Numbered from the stretch's first letter, positions 39,194 to 48,756 are shown. The stretch: 64,000 bases of DNA from Dyella sp. ASV21 (GCF_016428975.1 NZ_JAELTT010000014.1:21641-85640), one strand, 5' to 3'. Program-made: numbers and translations. Notes: a model not told the origin generated them from the sequence alone.

Positions 39194-39855
39194 TGGGGCT
39201 CGCGCGGAATCATGTAGCCAATGCCGCGTACGGTGTGGATCACCTCGGGGCTCAGTTTGCGGCGTAGCCAGTGCACCTGCACTTCGATCGCATTGCGCTC
39301 GACGAGCGTATCCAGGCCGTAGACGGAGTTCTCCAGTGCTTCGCGGCGTACGATGCGACCGGCGCGCTCCATCAGCACGCGCAGCAAGGCGAATTCGCGG
39401 CGGGTCAGGCTGACGCGTTCGCCGCGAAACTCCACTTCGGCTGTGGCTAGGTTGAGACGCAGGCCCCCCACTTCCACCAGGTTGTCGGCCAGGCCCTGCG
39501 TGCGTCGGGTGAGCGAGCGGATGCGTGCGGCCAACTCGCCCAAATGGAACGGCTTGACCAGATAGTCGTCAGCACCCAGATCCAGGCCGCGTATGCGCAT
39601 TTCCAGGGCATCGCGCGCAGTCATCACCAGTACCGGCGTCTTGACCCCGGCGCGGCGGGCTTCGGCCAGCACTTCCAGGCCATCCTTGCCAGGCAGGCCC
39701 AGGTCGAGCAGCACCAGGTCCACCGGGTCGCCACGCAAGGCTTCGGTGGCCTCGCGGCCGTCGCGCAGCCAGGTTACGGCATAGGATTGGTGCTCCAGCG
39801 CATGCTTGATGGCTGCGCCCAGTTCGGCATCGTCCTCGACCAGCAGAATATGCAT
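39190..39855 (-). CDS. OmpR-family response regulator (QseB/PmrA-like)
   Basis: A 221-residue regulator: receiver with acidic pocket EDD (7-9), phospho-acceptor Asp51 (LVLLDLGLPG), conserved Thr and Lys (VMTARD, YLVKPF), then a winged-helix DNA-binding domain (SLTRREFALLRVLMERAGRIVRREAL; RRKLSPEVIHTVRGIGYMI). The RR-HK pair lies directly upstream of, and in the same direction as, the RND operon, so efflux control is the natural hypothesis. Confidence 0.93.
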   Translation of the reverse strand: MHILLVEDDAELGAAIKHALEHQSYAVTWLRDGREATEALRGDPVDLVLLDLGLPGKDGLEVLAEARRAGVKTPVLVMTARDALEMRIRGLDLGADDYLVKPFHLGELAARIRSLTRRTQGLADNLVEVGGLRLNLATAEVEFRGERVSLTRREFALLRVLMERAGRIVRREALENSVYGLDTLVERNAIEVQVHWLRRKLSPEVIHTVRGIGYMIPREPQ

Positions 39856-40034
39856 GCCCTACCACCCGTATCGGCCTTGCGGAGGGGCGGCGGTTGCCGT
39901 TGCCCTGCGCCATGATCCGGCCTGTTCCTTTTGTGGATCTTTTGCCCGGGGCGACGCCATGTCGCACGGCGTCACGTTGGCGCGTGAGATGCGTGCCGTC
40001 AATGGTCGCGTGGTGAGCGGGTGCAGGCGAGCTT

Positions 40035-40070
40035 AAAAAAGCATGACGGCGACTCTGGGCCGCCGTCATG
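40035..40070 (-). terminator. Rho-independent terminator after the small exported protein gene
   Basis: On the minus strand CATGACGGCG-9-base loop-CGCCGTCATG, then CTTTTTT. Confidence 0.88.
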
Positions 40071-40134
40071 TTCCCTGTCGTTGCGCCGGCAAGGGAAGGG
40101 GCCGGTGCCGTTAAAGGGGCGTCGAGAGCCGCGA

Positions 40135-40440
40135 CTAAAGACTCTGTTGCTGCGCCACCGAGATGATCGAGGAGTGCACGTCCACCTGGCTCATGGCCGA
40201 ACCTTCCGAGCGATCGACCGCCACGGCCTTGATCGATTGTGGCTTGAGCAGGAGATGACGCTGCAGTTCCCAGCTGTTGGCTTGCTGTTGCGCGCGTGCG
40301 AATTCTTCGGGAGTGTTGCCGACGAAACCAATGACGGCATAGCCGTTCAGATCGATCATGTAGGTTTCCACTGCGGCGTTGGCCTGGCCGACGCAGAGCA
40401 GGCCGAGCGCGATGACGACGGGGAGAATCAGGCGCTTCAT
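40135..40440 (-). CDS. Hypothetical small periplasmic protein (101 aa)
   Basis: Not recognised. A clear signal peptide (MKRLILPVVIALGLLCVGQANA) leaves a mature protein of about 79 residues without Cys. Features are VETYMIDLNGYAVIGFVGNTPEEF and a Gln/Ser-rich C-terminus. It has a ribosome site (GGAGG region upstream) and its own strong terminator, so it is probably a real monocistronic gene. It lies upstream of the two-component system in the same direction. Confidence 0.75.
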   Translation of the reverse strand: MKRLILPVVIALGLLCVGQANAAVETYMIDLNGYAVIGFVGNTPEEFARAQQQANSWELQRHLLLKPQSIKAVAVDRSEGSAMSQVDVHSSIISVAQQQSL

Positions 40441-40666
40441 GGTGAGCCTCCGGGGGAGTGTTGGTCCGTGGGGAGGCTAGACCTTAGGCGCCTGCTGCTC
40501 GCCAAGCTTGAGGAAGTTGCACGAAATACTGAGGAAAACGTGATGTTTGGCGCGCTCTGCGCACGCGACCGTGCCACTCGTCATGCTTTTTGCGCGGTGC
40601 TTGTCATGTCTTGGCAAGATGCGCGGCGACTCGGTGGAGTCGCCGTGACAGGACGCTGCGCGACCC

Positions 40667-42094
40667 TTAGTAATTCACTTGCAACTGCAAGCGCAGCAGA
40701 TCGCCCTTGAGCGTTGCATAGGGCGAGGCGCCCACATGCGTGCGTCGCATGTTGGCATAGGCCATGGTGATCTCGATGGCCGTGGCGGGCTGCCACTCCA
40801 CGCCCAGCTCCGTCTCGTCGACCAGCATGCGCGGGTTATTGGTGTCGAACTTGGAGGCGCCGCGATAGGTCTGCCACTTGAGGTAAGGCATCCAGCTGCC
40901 GTTGCGGCGACTATCGAATTTATACATCGCCTGCACATAGCCGCCACGCAAAGCGCGCGTGCGGATTACGCCATCGCGCAGATCCAGCTGCGGGCCGCGA
41001 CCCACCGTCCACTCCGCCTGCAGGCCGAACGGCTGCGGGTAATAGATGGCATGCACGGCCACGCGCTCGTCCTTCGCTCCGTTGGCGGGCGAGGCGTCCA
41101 CGGGGGTAAAGCTGCGCTTGTCCACGGTGATCGCGGTGGGTGTGGCGACCTTGAAACGGCCGGTATATGCGTCTGCGCCCACTTCCAGGTACTGGCCGTT
41201 GTCGAACTTGAACGGATAGGTGACATGCACCACCGCATGCATTTCCTTGTTGCGCTCGGCACGATTGGCGCCCTGGCCGTTGTAGAGGCCCATGCCAAAC
41301 ACACCGTAGTCGCCCGAACCCTTGAGACCCGATTTCACCAGGTACTGGAAGCGGTTCTGGATCTCGCGCGGCGTGTAGTAGAAGACGACGCCGATGTCGC
41401 GCTCATCGCGGATGCCGGAGTTGAGCGCATCAGCGCGATCGAAGGAAAGTCGGTTCTGGCTCGATTGCAGGTTCTCCCAGCCGTAGGGGATCTTGGATTG
41501 ACCCGCGCGAATGCGGTACTCGCGCTGCGCGTCGAAATAGATATCCGCGTAGGCATCGCGCAATTGCGCAAAGTTGGAGGTGCTGGAGCCGCTGGGTGTG
41601 CTGGCGAAATCCGGCTGCAGATAGAACGATACGTTGTCGGCGATATCGCCGCTCAACACCACGCGTGCGCGGCGCAGGCCCAGCGTCTGGTCATCACCGA
41701 TGAAGCGGTCGCCGGGCGAACGCAGCGACGAGGCTTGCGCACCGATGCCGTGGTTGTAGCGCATCTGAAGATAGCCGCGCAGCGCGACGCGGTCATACCA
41801 CTTCTTGCTGTCGCTGCTCTTGGGCGTGGCGGCAGGCGCCGCTGCCAGGGACGGCGCGGGTGCCGGCGGCGGCGTGGCCTGCGGCGTGGGCGCTGGCGCG
41901 GCGGCGGTGGGCTCGTCCACTTGCACGAATGTGCCAAGGCGCACGCGATCGGGCCCTGGCTCGGCGAAGATCTGCTTGGTCTTGCGGTCGACGTAAAGCT
42001 CGACGGCCTCGGTGGCGAGGGCGTCGCCCGCAGTTCCCGCCGTCATACCCCACAGCAGGGTGGCCAGGGTTTTCTTCTTCATGCAGCGGCTCAT
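40667..42094 (-). CDS. OprP/OprO-type (phosphate-selective) porin
   Basis: A 475-residue outer-membrane porin. A signal peptide (about 1-28) leads to a short domain (VELYVDRKTKQIFAEPGPDRV), a Pro/Ala-rich linker, and a 16-strand type barrel (LRGYLQMRYNHGIG, RRARVVLSGDIADNVSFYLQPDFA, RAGQSKIPYGWENLQSSQNRL) of the phosphate-selective porin O/P family; it ends in LRLQLQVNY. Two starts (42094 and 42082) are possible; neither has a strong ribosome site. A PhoB-type box upstream supports phosphate regulation, but family members may also carry other anions. Confidence 0.87.
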   Translation of the reverse strand: MSRCMKKKTLATLLWGMTAGTAGDALATEAVELYVDRKTKQIFAEPGPDRVRLGTFVQVDEPTAAAPAPTPQATPPPAPAPSLAAAPAATPKSSDSKKWYDRVALRGYLQMRYNHGIGAQASSLRSPGDRFIGDDQTLGLRRARVVLSGDIADNVSFYLQPDFASTPSGSSTSNFAQLRDAYADIYFDAQREYRIRAGQSKIPYGWENLQSSQNRLSFDRADALNSGIRDERDIGVVFYYTPREIQNRFQYLVKSGLKGSGDYGVFGMGLYNGQGANRAERNKEMHAVVHVTYPFKFDNGQYLEVGADAYTGRFKVATPTAITVDKRSFTPVDASPANGAKDERVAVHAIYYPQPFGLQAEWTVGRGPQLDLRDGVIRTRALRGGYVQAMYKFDSRRNGSWMPYLKWQTYRGASKFDTNNPRMLVDETELGVEWQPATAIEITMAYANMRRTHVGASPYATLKGDLLRLQLQVNY

Positions 42095-42145
42095 TGGTTT
42101 CCGCAAGAAATTGCGGTCATGGGAGCCGAACCCTAAGCGAGCTTT

Positions 42146-42163
42146 ATGTCGTGTTTGTGACAA
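42146..42163 (-). promoter_or_regulatory. Putative PhoB box upstream of the OprP/O-type porin
   Basis: On the minus strand TTGTCAC-AAAC-ACGACAT-AAAG: two heptamers at 11-bp spacing with A-rich spacers, the first matching the consensus in six of seven bases, the second in four. It lies about 52 bases ahead of the start at 42094. Confidence 0.4.
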
Positions 42164-42198
42164 CGGCGGCGCTCGCTAAGGCGCGCGTCATAAAGGAC

Positions 42199-42834
42199 TC
42201 AGGCTGCCGTCTTGTCTTTGTAGCGGCACAGATCGCGGATCACGCACTGCGGACAATCGGGCTTGCGCGCCTTGCACACATAACGGCCGTGCAGGATCAG
42301 CCAGTGATGCGCGTCCTGCTTGAACTCGGCCGGTATCACTTTTTCCAGCTTGTCTTCCACGGCGCGCACATCTTTGCCCGGGGCGAGGCCGGTGCGATTG
42401 GAGACGCGGAAAATGTGCGTATCCACGGCGATGGTGGGATGCCCAAAGGCCGTGTTGAGCACCACGTTGGCGGTCTTGCGGCCCACGCCGGGGAGGGCTT
42501 CCAGAGCCTCGCGCGTTTGCGGTACCTCGCCGTCGTATTGCGTCACCAGGATCTGGCATAGCGCCATCACATTCTTGGCCTTGCTGTTGAACAGGCCGAT
42601 GGTGCTGATGAACTGCTTGAGTCGGTCTTCGCCCAGGTCGAGGATGGCCTGCGCGGTATTGGCGACAGGGTAAAGTTTCCTGGTGGCCTTGTTGACGCCC
42701 ACGTCGGTCGCCTGTGCCGACAGCACCACGGCCACCAGCAACTCGAACGGCGTGGTGTAGTTCAGTTCGGTGGTGGGGTGGGGATCCAGTTCGCGCAGGC
42801 GGGTGAACAGCTCGACAACGTCGGCCTTTTTCAC
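42199..42834 (-). CDS. nth: Endonuclease III
   Basis: A 211-residue DNA glycosylase/AP lyase removing oxidised pyrimidines. The helix-hairpin-helix [12 protein letters not shown] with catalytic Lys, the catalytic Asp in [11 protein letters not shown] and the [4Fe-4S] cluster loop [17 protein letters not shown] (C-X6-C-X2-C-X5-C) are all intact. GTG start, overlapping the rnfB-like stop by 4 bases. Confidence 0.97.
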   Translation of the reverse strand: MKKADVVELFTRLRELDPHPTTELNYTTPFELLVAVVLSAQATDVGVNKATRKLYPVANTAQAILDLGEDRLKQFISTIGLFNSKAKNVMALCQILVTQYDGEVPQTREALEALPGVGRKTANVVLNTAFGHPTIAVDTHIFRVSNRTGLAPGKDVRAVEDKLEKVIPAEFKQDAHHWLILHGRYVCKARKPDCPQCVIRDLCRYKDKTAA

Positions 42835-43439
42835 GAGGGCTTTCCTTGCTGCTTCGCGCGTGCGCGTGCGAGCGCCGCGAGTACCGGGTTGGAGGTCGTC
42901 GCGCTGGCGGCCACATGGGCCTTGCGAGCGGCGAGTTCGGCATCACGCTGGGCCTGCTCGCGTGCCAGTCGCGCTTCACGACGCTGGAAGTGGATACGCG
43001 AGGCATCGGCGTGTTCCGGGCTGTCGACCTGGCTCGGCGGCATCGGCTCCAACACGATGCAATCCACCGGGCAGGCTGGCACGCACAGTTCGCAGCCGGT
43101 GCAGTCGTCGGCCAACACCGTGTGCATCAGCTTGGCCGCGCCGACGATGGCATCCACCGGGCACGCCTGGATGCACTTGGTGCAGCCGATGCAGTCGGCT
43201 TCGACGATGCGCGCCAGCATGCGCGGCTTCTCGATGCCGCGCTCAGGGTCGAGCGGCAGCACCGGAACATCCAGCAGGGCGGCCAGCCGGGCGATGCCGG
43301 CTGCGCCGCCGGGAGGGCATTGGTTGATCGCGGCATCGCCACGCGCCATCGCCTCCGCATACGGGCGGCAGCCGTGGTAACCGCACTGCTCGCATTGCGT
43401 CTGCGGCAGCAGCGCATCGATGCGGTCGGCCAGCGTCAT
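42831..43439 (-). CDS. rnfB: Soluble RnfB/RsxB-like iron-sulfur protein
   Basis: A 202-residue protein with the RnfB 4Fe-4S domain at the start ([15 protein letters not shown], then Cys in NQCPPGG) and two ferredoxin clusters ([14 protein letters not shown] and [15 protein letters not shown]). The C-terminal 60 residues are an Arg/Ala-rich coiled stretch. It lacks the N-terminal membrane helix of E. coli RsxB, and no other rnf subunit gene is here. It overlaps nth (GTGA) and lies 7 bases after metG. In E. coli nth follows rsxE, so the rnf-nth linkage is a remnant of the same cluster. An electron-transfer role is inferred. Confidence 0.9.
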   Translation of the reverse strand: MTLADRIDALLPQTQCEQCGYHGCRPYAEAMARGDAAINQCPPGGAAGIARLAALLDVPVLPLDPERGIEKPRMLARIVEADCIGCTKCIQACPVDAIVGAAKLMHTVLADDCTGCELCVPACPVDCIVLEPMPPSQVDSPEHADASRIHFQRREARLAREQAQRDAELAARKAHVAASATTSNPVLAALARARAKQQGKPS

Positions 43440-43446
43440 GGCTTGC

Positions 43447-45543
43447 TCAGCGAACGGTGGCGCCGGGCTGCGCGCCCTGGTCGGCATCCAACAGGAACAA
43501 GTCGCTGCCGCCGTCGCCGGCGGACAGGATCATGCCTTCGGACAGGCCAAAGCGCATCTTGCGCGGCGCCAGGTTGGCGATGAATACCACGTTGCGGCCC
43601 AGCAGCTTTTCCGGCTCGCCGTAGGCGGCGCGAATGCCCGAGAAGATCTGGCGCTTGCCCAGCGCGCCGGCGTCCAGTTCAAAGCGCAGCAGCTTGTCCG
43701 AACCGTCCACGAACTCGCACGCGAGCACCCTGCCAATGCGCAGGTCGAGCTTGGCGAAATCGTCGATACCGATGATGGCGGTGCCGTCGATGGCGGTCGG
43801 CGTGGTGCTGGCTTCGCTCATGGTCTTGCTGGTGTCCTTGGGTTTCTTGGGAGCAGGCTTGGTTTCAATGGGCGCGAGGGAATCCTTCGACGCCTCCACC
43901 ATGCCTTCGACATGCTTGGGGTCGATGCGGCCGAGCAGCGGCTCGAACGCATTGATGGTGTGGTTGTGCAGTTCGGCGCGGGCGTCGTCGAAGCCGCTGA
44001 TCGGTGCGGCGAGGAACTGCTCGGCCGCGGCCACCGTGGCCGGCAGCACCGGCTTGAGCAGGCCCGAAAGCAGGCGGAACGCGGCCAGTGCGAACGAGCA
44101 CACCTGATGCAGCTCTTCGCGGCGCGTATCGTCCTTGGCCATCGCCCACGGCGCCTTGGCCGCGATGTAGCCGTTGACCATGTCGGCCATGGTCACGAAA
44201 CGGCGCGCCACGTCGGCGAATTCGCCGCTGTCGTAAAGGGCCGGTACGTCGCCATAGTGCGAGAGCAGTTCGCGCCACAGCTCCTGTTCTTCATGGCTGA
44301 AGGCGGGCGCGAGGCGGCCGTCGAAATACTTGTGCACGAAGCCCGCCGTGCGACTGGCGATGTTCACCCACTTGCCGATCAGGTGCGAGTTGACGCGCTC
44401 CTCGAAGGCCTTGAGGTCCAGATCCACGTCCACCGGCGTGTCGCTGAGCATGCTGGCGAAGTAGTAGCGCAAGAACTCCGGATGCAGGTTGGCGTCCAGA
44501 TAGGTGCGCGCCTTGATGAAGGTGCCGCGCGACTTGGACATCTTGGCGCCGTTGACCGTGAGGTAACCGTTCACGTGCAAGGCCGTCGGCGTGCGGAAGT
44601 CCGCGCCATGCAGCATGGCCGGCCAGAACAGGCCATGGAAGTTGATGATGTCCTTGCCGATGAAGTGATGCATCTCGGCACGGCTGTCGACGGCCAGGAA
44701 ATCCTCGAACTTGAGGTCGGTGCGATCGCACAGCGCCTTGAAGCTGGCGAGGTAACCCACCGGCGCATCCAGCCACACATAGAAATACTTGCCCGGGGCA
44801 TCGGGAATGGGGAAGCCGAAGTACGGCGCATCGCGCGAGATGTCCCAGTCCTTCAGGCCACCGTCCAGCCACTCGCGCAGCTTGGCCACCACGCCGCTAT
44901 TGGCCACCGGCTGGCCGCCGGTGAGCTTGCCGCCGAACCAGTCGCGCAGCAGCGGTTCGAACTTGCCCAGTTCGAAGAAGTAATGCTCCGAATCGCGCAA
45001 CACCGGCGTGGCCCCCGACATCACCGAATAAGGGTTGACGAGGTCGGTGGGCGCGTAAGTGGCGCCGCAGTTCTCGCAATTGTCGCCGTACTGGTCGGCC
45101 GTGCCGCAATTGGGGCAGGTGCCCTTGATGTAGCGATCCGGCAGGAACATTTCCTTTTCCGGGTCGAACAGCTGCTGGATATCGCGGCGGGCGATGAAGC
45201 CGCCATCGCGCAGGCGCGTGTAGATGAGCGAGGCGAGTTCGCGGTTCTCGTCCGAGTGGGTCGAGTGGTAGTGGTCGAACGCCACGCCGAACGCGGCGAA
45301 ATCCGCCTCATGCCCGATACGGATGCCTTCGATATAGGTTTCCGGCGACAACCCGGCCTTTTCGGCCGCCAGCATGATCGGCGTGCCATGCGCGTCGTCG
45401 GCGCAGACGTAGATTGCCTCGTTACCCTGCATGCGCTGCGCGCGTACCCAGATATCGGCCTGGATGTAGCCCAGCAGGTGACCCAGGTGAAGCGGGCCAT
45501 TGGCATAGGGCAGCGCATTGGTGACGAGTAGGCGTCGGCTCAT
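43447..45543 (-). CDS. metG: Methionyl-tRNA synthetase
   Basis: A 698-residue class I synthetase. HIGH-type motif is [15 protein letters not shown], the zinc knuckle is CPNCG...CENCG (about 145-161), and KMSKS appears intact in [12 protein letters not shown]. The C-terminal EMAP/Trbp tRNA-binding domain ([19 protein letters not shown]) is fused, giving the dimeric long form. First gene of metG-rnfB-nth. Confidence 0.98.
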   Translation of the reverse strand: MSRRLLVTNALPYANGPLHLGHLLGYIQADIWVRAQRMQGNEAIYVCADDAHGTPIMLAAEKAGLSPETYIEGIRIGHEADFAAFGVAFDHYHSTHSDENRELASLIYTRLRDGGFIARRDIQQLFDPEKEMFLPDRYIKGTCPNCGTADQYGDNCENCGATYAPTDLVNPYSVMSGATPVLRDSEHYFFELGKFEPLLRDWFGGKLTGGQPVANSGVVAKLREWLDGGLKDWDISRDAPYFGFPIPDAPGKYFYVWLDAPVGYLASFKALCDRTDLKFEDFLAVDSRAEMHHFIGKDIINFHGLFWPAMLHGADFRTPTALHVNGYLTVNGAKMSKSRGTFIKARTYLDANLHPEFLRYYFASMLSDTPVDVDLDLKAFEERVNSHLIGKWVNIASRTAGFVHKYFDGRLAPAFSHEEQELWRELLSHYGDVPALYDSGEFADVARRFVTMADMVNGYIAAKAPWAMAKDDTRREELHQVCSFALAAFRLLSGLLKPVLPATVAAAEQFLAAPISGFDDARAELHNHTINAFEPLLGRIDPKHVEGMVEASKDSLAPIETKPAPKKPKDTSKTMSEASTTPTAIDGTAIIGIDDFAKLDLRIGRVLACEFVDGSDKLLRFELDAGALGKRQIFSGIRAAYGEPEKLLGRNVVFIANLAPRKMRFGLSEGMILSAGDGGSDLFLLDADQGAQPGATVR

Positions 45544-45641
45544 GGGGCGGCAATGACATCAGGTGGGTTGGGCATTATGGCACGCGATGCGCTCCCCGCA
45601 TCTCGCCAATGGGGTTTGGACGGCCATCGACGTGGCGTGCC

Positions 45642-45673
45642 ATGTTGCACGATGTTGCACGTTTATATACATT
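45642..45673 (+). promoter_or_regulatory. Promoter and tandem ATGTTGCAC repeat ahead of the MFS-HAD-DeoR operon
   Basis: ATGTTGCAC occurs at 45642-45650 and 45652-45660, exactly 10 bp apart. The first TTGCAC is 17 bp from TACATT (45668-45673), forming a plausible sigma70 promoter. The repeat could be an operator for the DeoR-type regulator encoded in this operon. Confidence 0.5.
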
Positions 45674-45704
45674 GATGGCGACTTTGATCACCTGCGGAGC
45701 CGCC

Positions 45705-46880
45705 GTGAATGTCCATCCCGAGGCCACTTTGGCCGACGTCGCCGATCCGTCGCGCATAGCGCGCGCACGGCGGGCCACTCGTGTGATCTTCCTGGTCGCG
45801 GGCCTGGGGGTGTCCGCGTGGGCACCGATGGTGCCCTACGCCAAGGCACGACTGGGGCTGGACGACGCCCAACTGGGCCTGGCATTGCTGGTGTTCGGTG
45901 CGGCGTCGATGGTGTCGATGCCCTTTGTGGGCTGGCTCTCGCACTGGCTGGGCAATCGCCTGCTGATCGTGGCCTCCGGCTTGCTGATGTGCGTGGCGTT
46001 GCCGCTGCTGGCCTGGGTGCCGAGCGCGGCGGCACTTACCGCTACCTTGTTCTATTTCGGCGTGATGCTGGGCACGGTGGACGTGGCCATGAATGCCCAC
46101 GCGGTGGATGTGGAGCGCCTGGACGGTGGGCGCTTGATGTCGGGGTTCCACGGCTTGTTCAGCGTGGGTGGCCTGGCCGGCGCGTTGTTGATGAGTGGCA
46201 TGCTCGCATTGGGTATGCCCTTGGTGGGGGCGGCGGGCAGCTTGGCGGTGCTGCTGGTGCTGCTGGTGGTGTGGTTGCGCGGCGACCTGCTGGACGATGC
46301 GCCGGCCGCCAGCCAGGGCAAGAAGGCCCCGCTGGGCATGCCGCACGCCTTGGCGTGGTTGCTGGGGCTGTTGTGCTTCGTGAGCTTCCTGGCCGAGGGC
46401 GCCATGCTCGACTGGAGCGCCGTGTTCATGCGCGACAATCGTGGCGTGTCGCCCGCGTCGGCGGGCCTGGGTTATGCGTTCTTCTCGGTGGCCATGGCCG
46501 TGGGCCGTTTTGCCGGCGATCGACTGATCAGCCGCCGTGGTGCGGCGTGGGCGGTGCGCTGCGGCGCGTTGCTCGCGGCGACCGGCTTTCTGCTCGCGGC
46601 ATGGGTGCCCAGCATGTGGGTGGCGCTGGTCGGCTTTGTGCTGATTGGCCTGGGTGCCTCCAACATTGTGCCGGTGTTGTTCAGCGCGGCCGGTCGCTTG
46701 CCGGGCACCTCGCCCGCGGTGGCTATCGCGACCGCGACGACGCTGGGTTACGCGGGCTTGCTGCTGGGCCCGGCGCTGATCGGCTTCGTGGCGCATGCCA
46801 GCAGCTTGCCGATAGCGTTTGGTGCGGTGGCGGGCCTGTTGGTGCTGGTGGGTCTGTCGGCCAAGGTGGTGCAGTCGTGA
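45705..46880 (+). CDS. MFS transporter (YbjJ-like)
   Basis: A 391-residue major facilitator with 12 predicted membrane helices and the loop 2-3 motif region (GWLSHWLGNRLLIV). MNAHAVDVERLDGGRLMSGFHGLFSVGG and EGAMLDWSAVF are typical of the YbjJ/FucP-like branch. I prefer the GTG at 45705, with TGCGGAG 5 bases upstream, over the ATG at 45675, which lacks a ribosome site and would start inside the promoter region. E. coli also pairs ybjJ with a HAD phosphatase gene (ybjI). Substrate unknown. Confidence 0.85.
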   Translation: MNVHPEATLADVADPSRIARARRATRVIFLVAGLGVSAWAPMVPYAKARLGLDDAQLGLALLVFGAASMVSMPFVGWLSHWLGNRLLIVASGLLMCVALPLLAWVPSAAALTATLFYFGVMLGTVDVAMNAHAVDVERLDGGRLMSGFHGLFSVGGLAGALLMSGMLALGMPLVGAAGSLAVLLVLLVVWLRGDLLDDAPAASQGKKAPLGMPHALAWLLGLLCFVSFLAEGAMLDWSAVFMRDNRGVSPASAGLGYAFFSVAMAVGRFAGDRLISRRGAAWAVRCGALLAATGFLLAAWVPSMWVALVGFVLIGLGASNIVPVLFSAAGRLPGTSPAVAIATATTLGYAGLLLGPALIGFVAHASSLPIAFGAVAGLLVLVGLSAKVVQS

Positions 46881-47512
46881 GTGCGCGTATCGATACCGTG
46901 ATCTTCGACCTTGGCAATGTGCTGATTGGTTGGGACCCACGTCGGTTGTATCGCCAGTTGATCGATGACGAGGCGCACATGGAGTGGTTCCTGCGCGAGG
47001 TATGCAACGGCGCGTGGAACGAACAGCAGGATGCGGGCCGCTCCTGGGACGAGGCCACCGCCGAGCGGCGCGCCAGGTTTCCCGAGCACGCGGCGCTGAT
47101 CGATGCCTACCAGCATCGGTGGGAGGAAACCCTGGTGGGGGCCATCGATGGCACCGTGGCCTTGCTCGACGCGTTGCGTGAGCGCGGTGTGCGCCTGCTG
47201 GCGCTCACCAATTGGTCGCAGGAGACCTTTCCGGTGGCGCGGCAGCGCTATGCGTTTCTGCAGTGGTTCGAGGGCATCGTGGTGTCGGGCGAGGAGCGGC
47301 TGATCAAGCCCGATCCGCGCATCTACCAGCGCCTGCTCGCGCGTTACGCGGTGGAACCCGCCAGCGCGCTCTACATCGACGACTCGCAACGCAACGTGGA
47401 CGCTGCCGTGGCGCTGGGCATGCACGGCTGGTGGTTCCAGCACCCGGAAGGTTTGCGACAGCACTTGATGCAATGGGGGTTGCTGGACGTCGCGGAGGCC
47501 GCGCATGGCTAA
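46877..47512 (+). CDS. HAD family hydrolase (YihX-like)
   Basis: A 211-residue haloacid-dehalogenase fold phosphatase. Motif I is DTVIFDLGNVLIGWD with nucleophile and acid Asp replaced in part by Asn-Val (DLGNV, as in YihX), motif II LTNWS, motif III Lys in LIKPDPRIY, and motif IV YIDDSQRNVDAA. Close relatives dephosphorylate sugar phosphates such as glucose-1-phosphate. GTGA overlap with the MFS stop and an 8-base overlap with the regulator gene indicate one transcript. Confidence 0.88.
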   Translation: MSARIDTVIFDLGNVLIGWDPRRLYRQLIDDEAHMEWFLREVCNGAWNEQQDAGRSWDEATAERRARFPEHAALIDAYQHRWEETLVGAIDGTVALLDALRERGVRLLALTNWSQETFPVARQRYAFLQWFEGIVVSGEERLIKPDPRIYQRLLARYAVEPASALYIDDSQRNVDAAVALGMHGWWFQHPEGLRQHLMQWGLLDVAEAAHG

Positions 47513-48305
47513 GGCGCAGCCCATGGAGATCGGTGCACTGCCGCAGGAGCGTCAGCAGCGCATTCTCGAGCAACTGCGTCGCCAGGGACGGGTGGTGGCG
47601 GCGGAACTGGCGCAGGTCTACGAGGTATCGGAAGACTCGATCCGCCGCGACCTGCGCGAACTTGCCGCGCAAGGGCTGTGCAAACGCGTCTATGGCGGCG
47701 CCTTGCTGCCGGCCGCCTCACTGACGCCACTCAAGCAGCGGCGCAGCGAGCACTCCGCGCGCAAGCTGGCGTTGGCGCACAAGGCGATAGGGCTGGTGCG
47801 ACCGGGGCAGACGCTGCTGATCGATGCCGGCACCACCAACGCCGCCATCGCCACCTCGTTGCCGGCGGGTGCTGGCCTCACGGTCATCACTAATACGCCG
47901 CAGATCGCCCAGTTATTGCTGGATCGCGAGGGCTTCGAGGTGTTGTTGATTGGCGGGCGCATCGAGCCGGCCATCGGTGGCTCGGTAGGTGCGCAAGCGG
48001 TGGAGCAAATTCGTCGGGTGCGGGCGGACCTGTGTTTCCCGGGCGCCTGCGCCATTGATGCGGCGCATGGCCTATGGGGGTTCGATAGCGAAGAGGCGTT
48101 GCTCAAGCGAGCCATGGTCGAGGCCAGCGACGAAACGGTAGTGGTCGCCACCGACGACAAGCTCGAAGCGGTGGCCCTGCACCAGGTGGCCGAATTGGCG
48201 CGTGTGCAGCACCTGGTGGTGGAGCACTCGGCCGATCGCGCTACCCGCGCGGCATTCAGTGCGCGTGGCGTGGCGGTGCACCGGGCCGAGGCGGTCGCCG
48301 CCTAG
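47505..48305 (+). CDS. DeoR-family transcriptional regulator
   Basis: A 266-residue regulator: N-terminal helix-turn-helix (RQQRILEQLRRQGRVVAAELAQ, VSEDSIRRDLRELAAQG, KRVYGGAL) and a DeoR sensor domain (LLIDAGTTNAAIATSL, TVITNTPQIAQLL, LIGGRIEPAIGGSVG) that binds phosphorylated sugars in the family. Co-transcribed with the MFS and HAD genes, suggesting local control of uptake and dephosphorylation of a sugar or related compound. Confidence 0.9.
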   Translation: MAKAQPMEIGALPQERQQRILEQLRRQGRVVAAELAQVYEVSEDSIRRDLRELAAQGLCKRVYGGALLPAASLTPLKQRRSEHSARKLALAHKAIGLVRPGQTLLIDAGTTNAAIATSLPAGAGLTVITNTPQIAQLLLDREGFEVLLIGGRIEPAIGGSVGAQAVEQIRRVRADLCFPGACAIDAAHGLWGFDSEEALLKRAMVEASDETVVVATDDKLEAVALHQVAELARVQHLVVEHSADRATRAAFSARGVAVHRAEAVAA

Positions 48306-48756
48306 GGCAAGCGCAAGCCATGGCGTCGGGACGATGGCGCCGCGACATTTTTCGACCGCCCGCGTGGGGGCTCGCGTGGCTCTAACGTGCGGATACATAA
48401 CGCATGTTTTGTGCCTTGAGCTTGCATCGATCGTGTTTTCTCGCGCGGCGAAAAACAGGCGTTGAGCACCGAAACCCGACGCCCGGCCCGGTGCGTGACG
48501 TGAGGCGCGAGGCATGCGCCGCAGCCATTGTTGCTCATGACGTGTCGAAGTGCGCTGCAAGGCGACCATTGGGCGGGTTTGCGGTGGCAATCGTTACGCA
48601 GCTTTACACAGGACGTCGGCGGTCTAGGGCCCGATTGGCCGCAGGGTTGCTTCTACATGGCTCGCGTATGCCGCATGGGATCTCGCTAGCCGGTTGTCCG
48701 GAATGGCCCTGCGGCACCTCATCGACCCCAGACCTCATCGACCTCCGGAGACCAAC
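48306..48756. other. 451-bp intergenic region ahead of the His/Ser-rich protein gene
   Basis: No gene supported. The 12-mer ACCTCATCGACC occurs twice, 16 bp apart, at 48716-48727 and 48732-48743, directly before the ribosome site of the next gene. No clear terminator for the DeoR gene is seen. Confidence 0.4.

Noticed and set aside
43420..45531. 703-codon open frame antisense to metG
   Set aside because: Mirror of metG codons; no domain or ribosome site.
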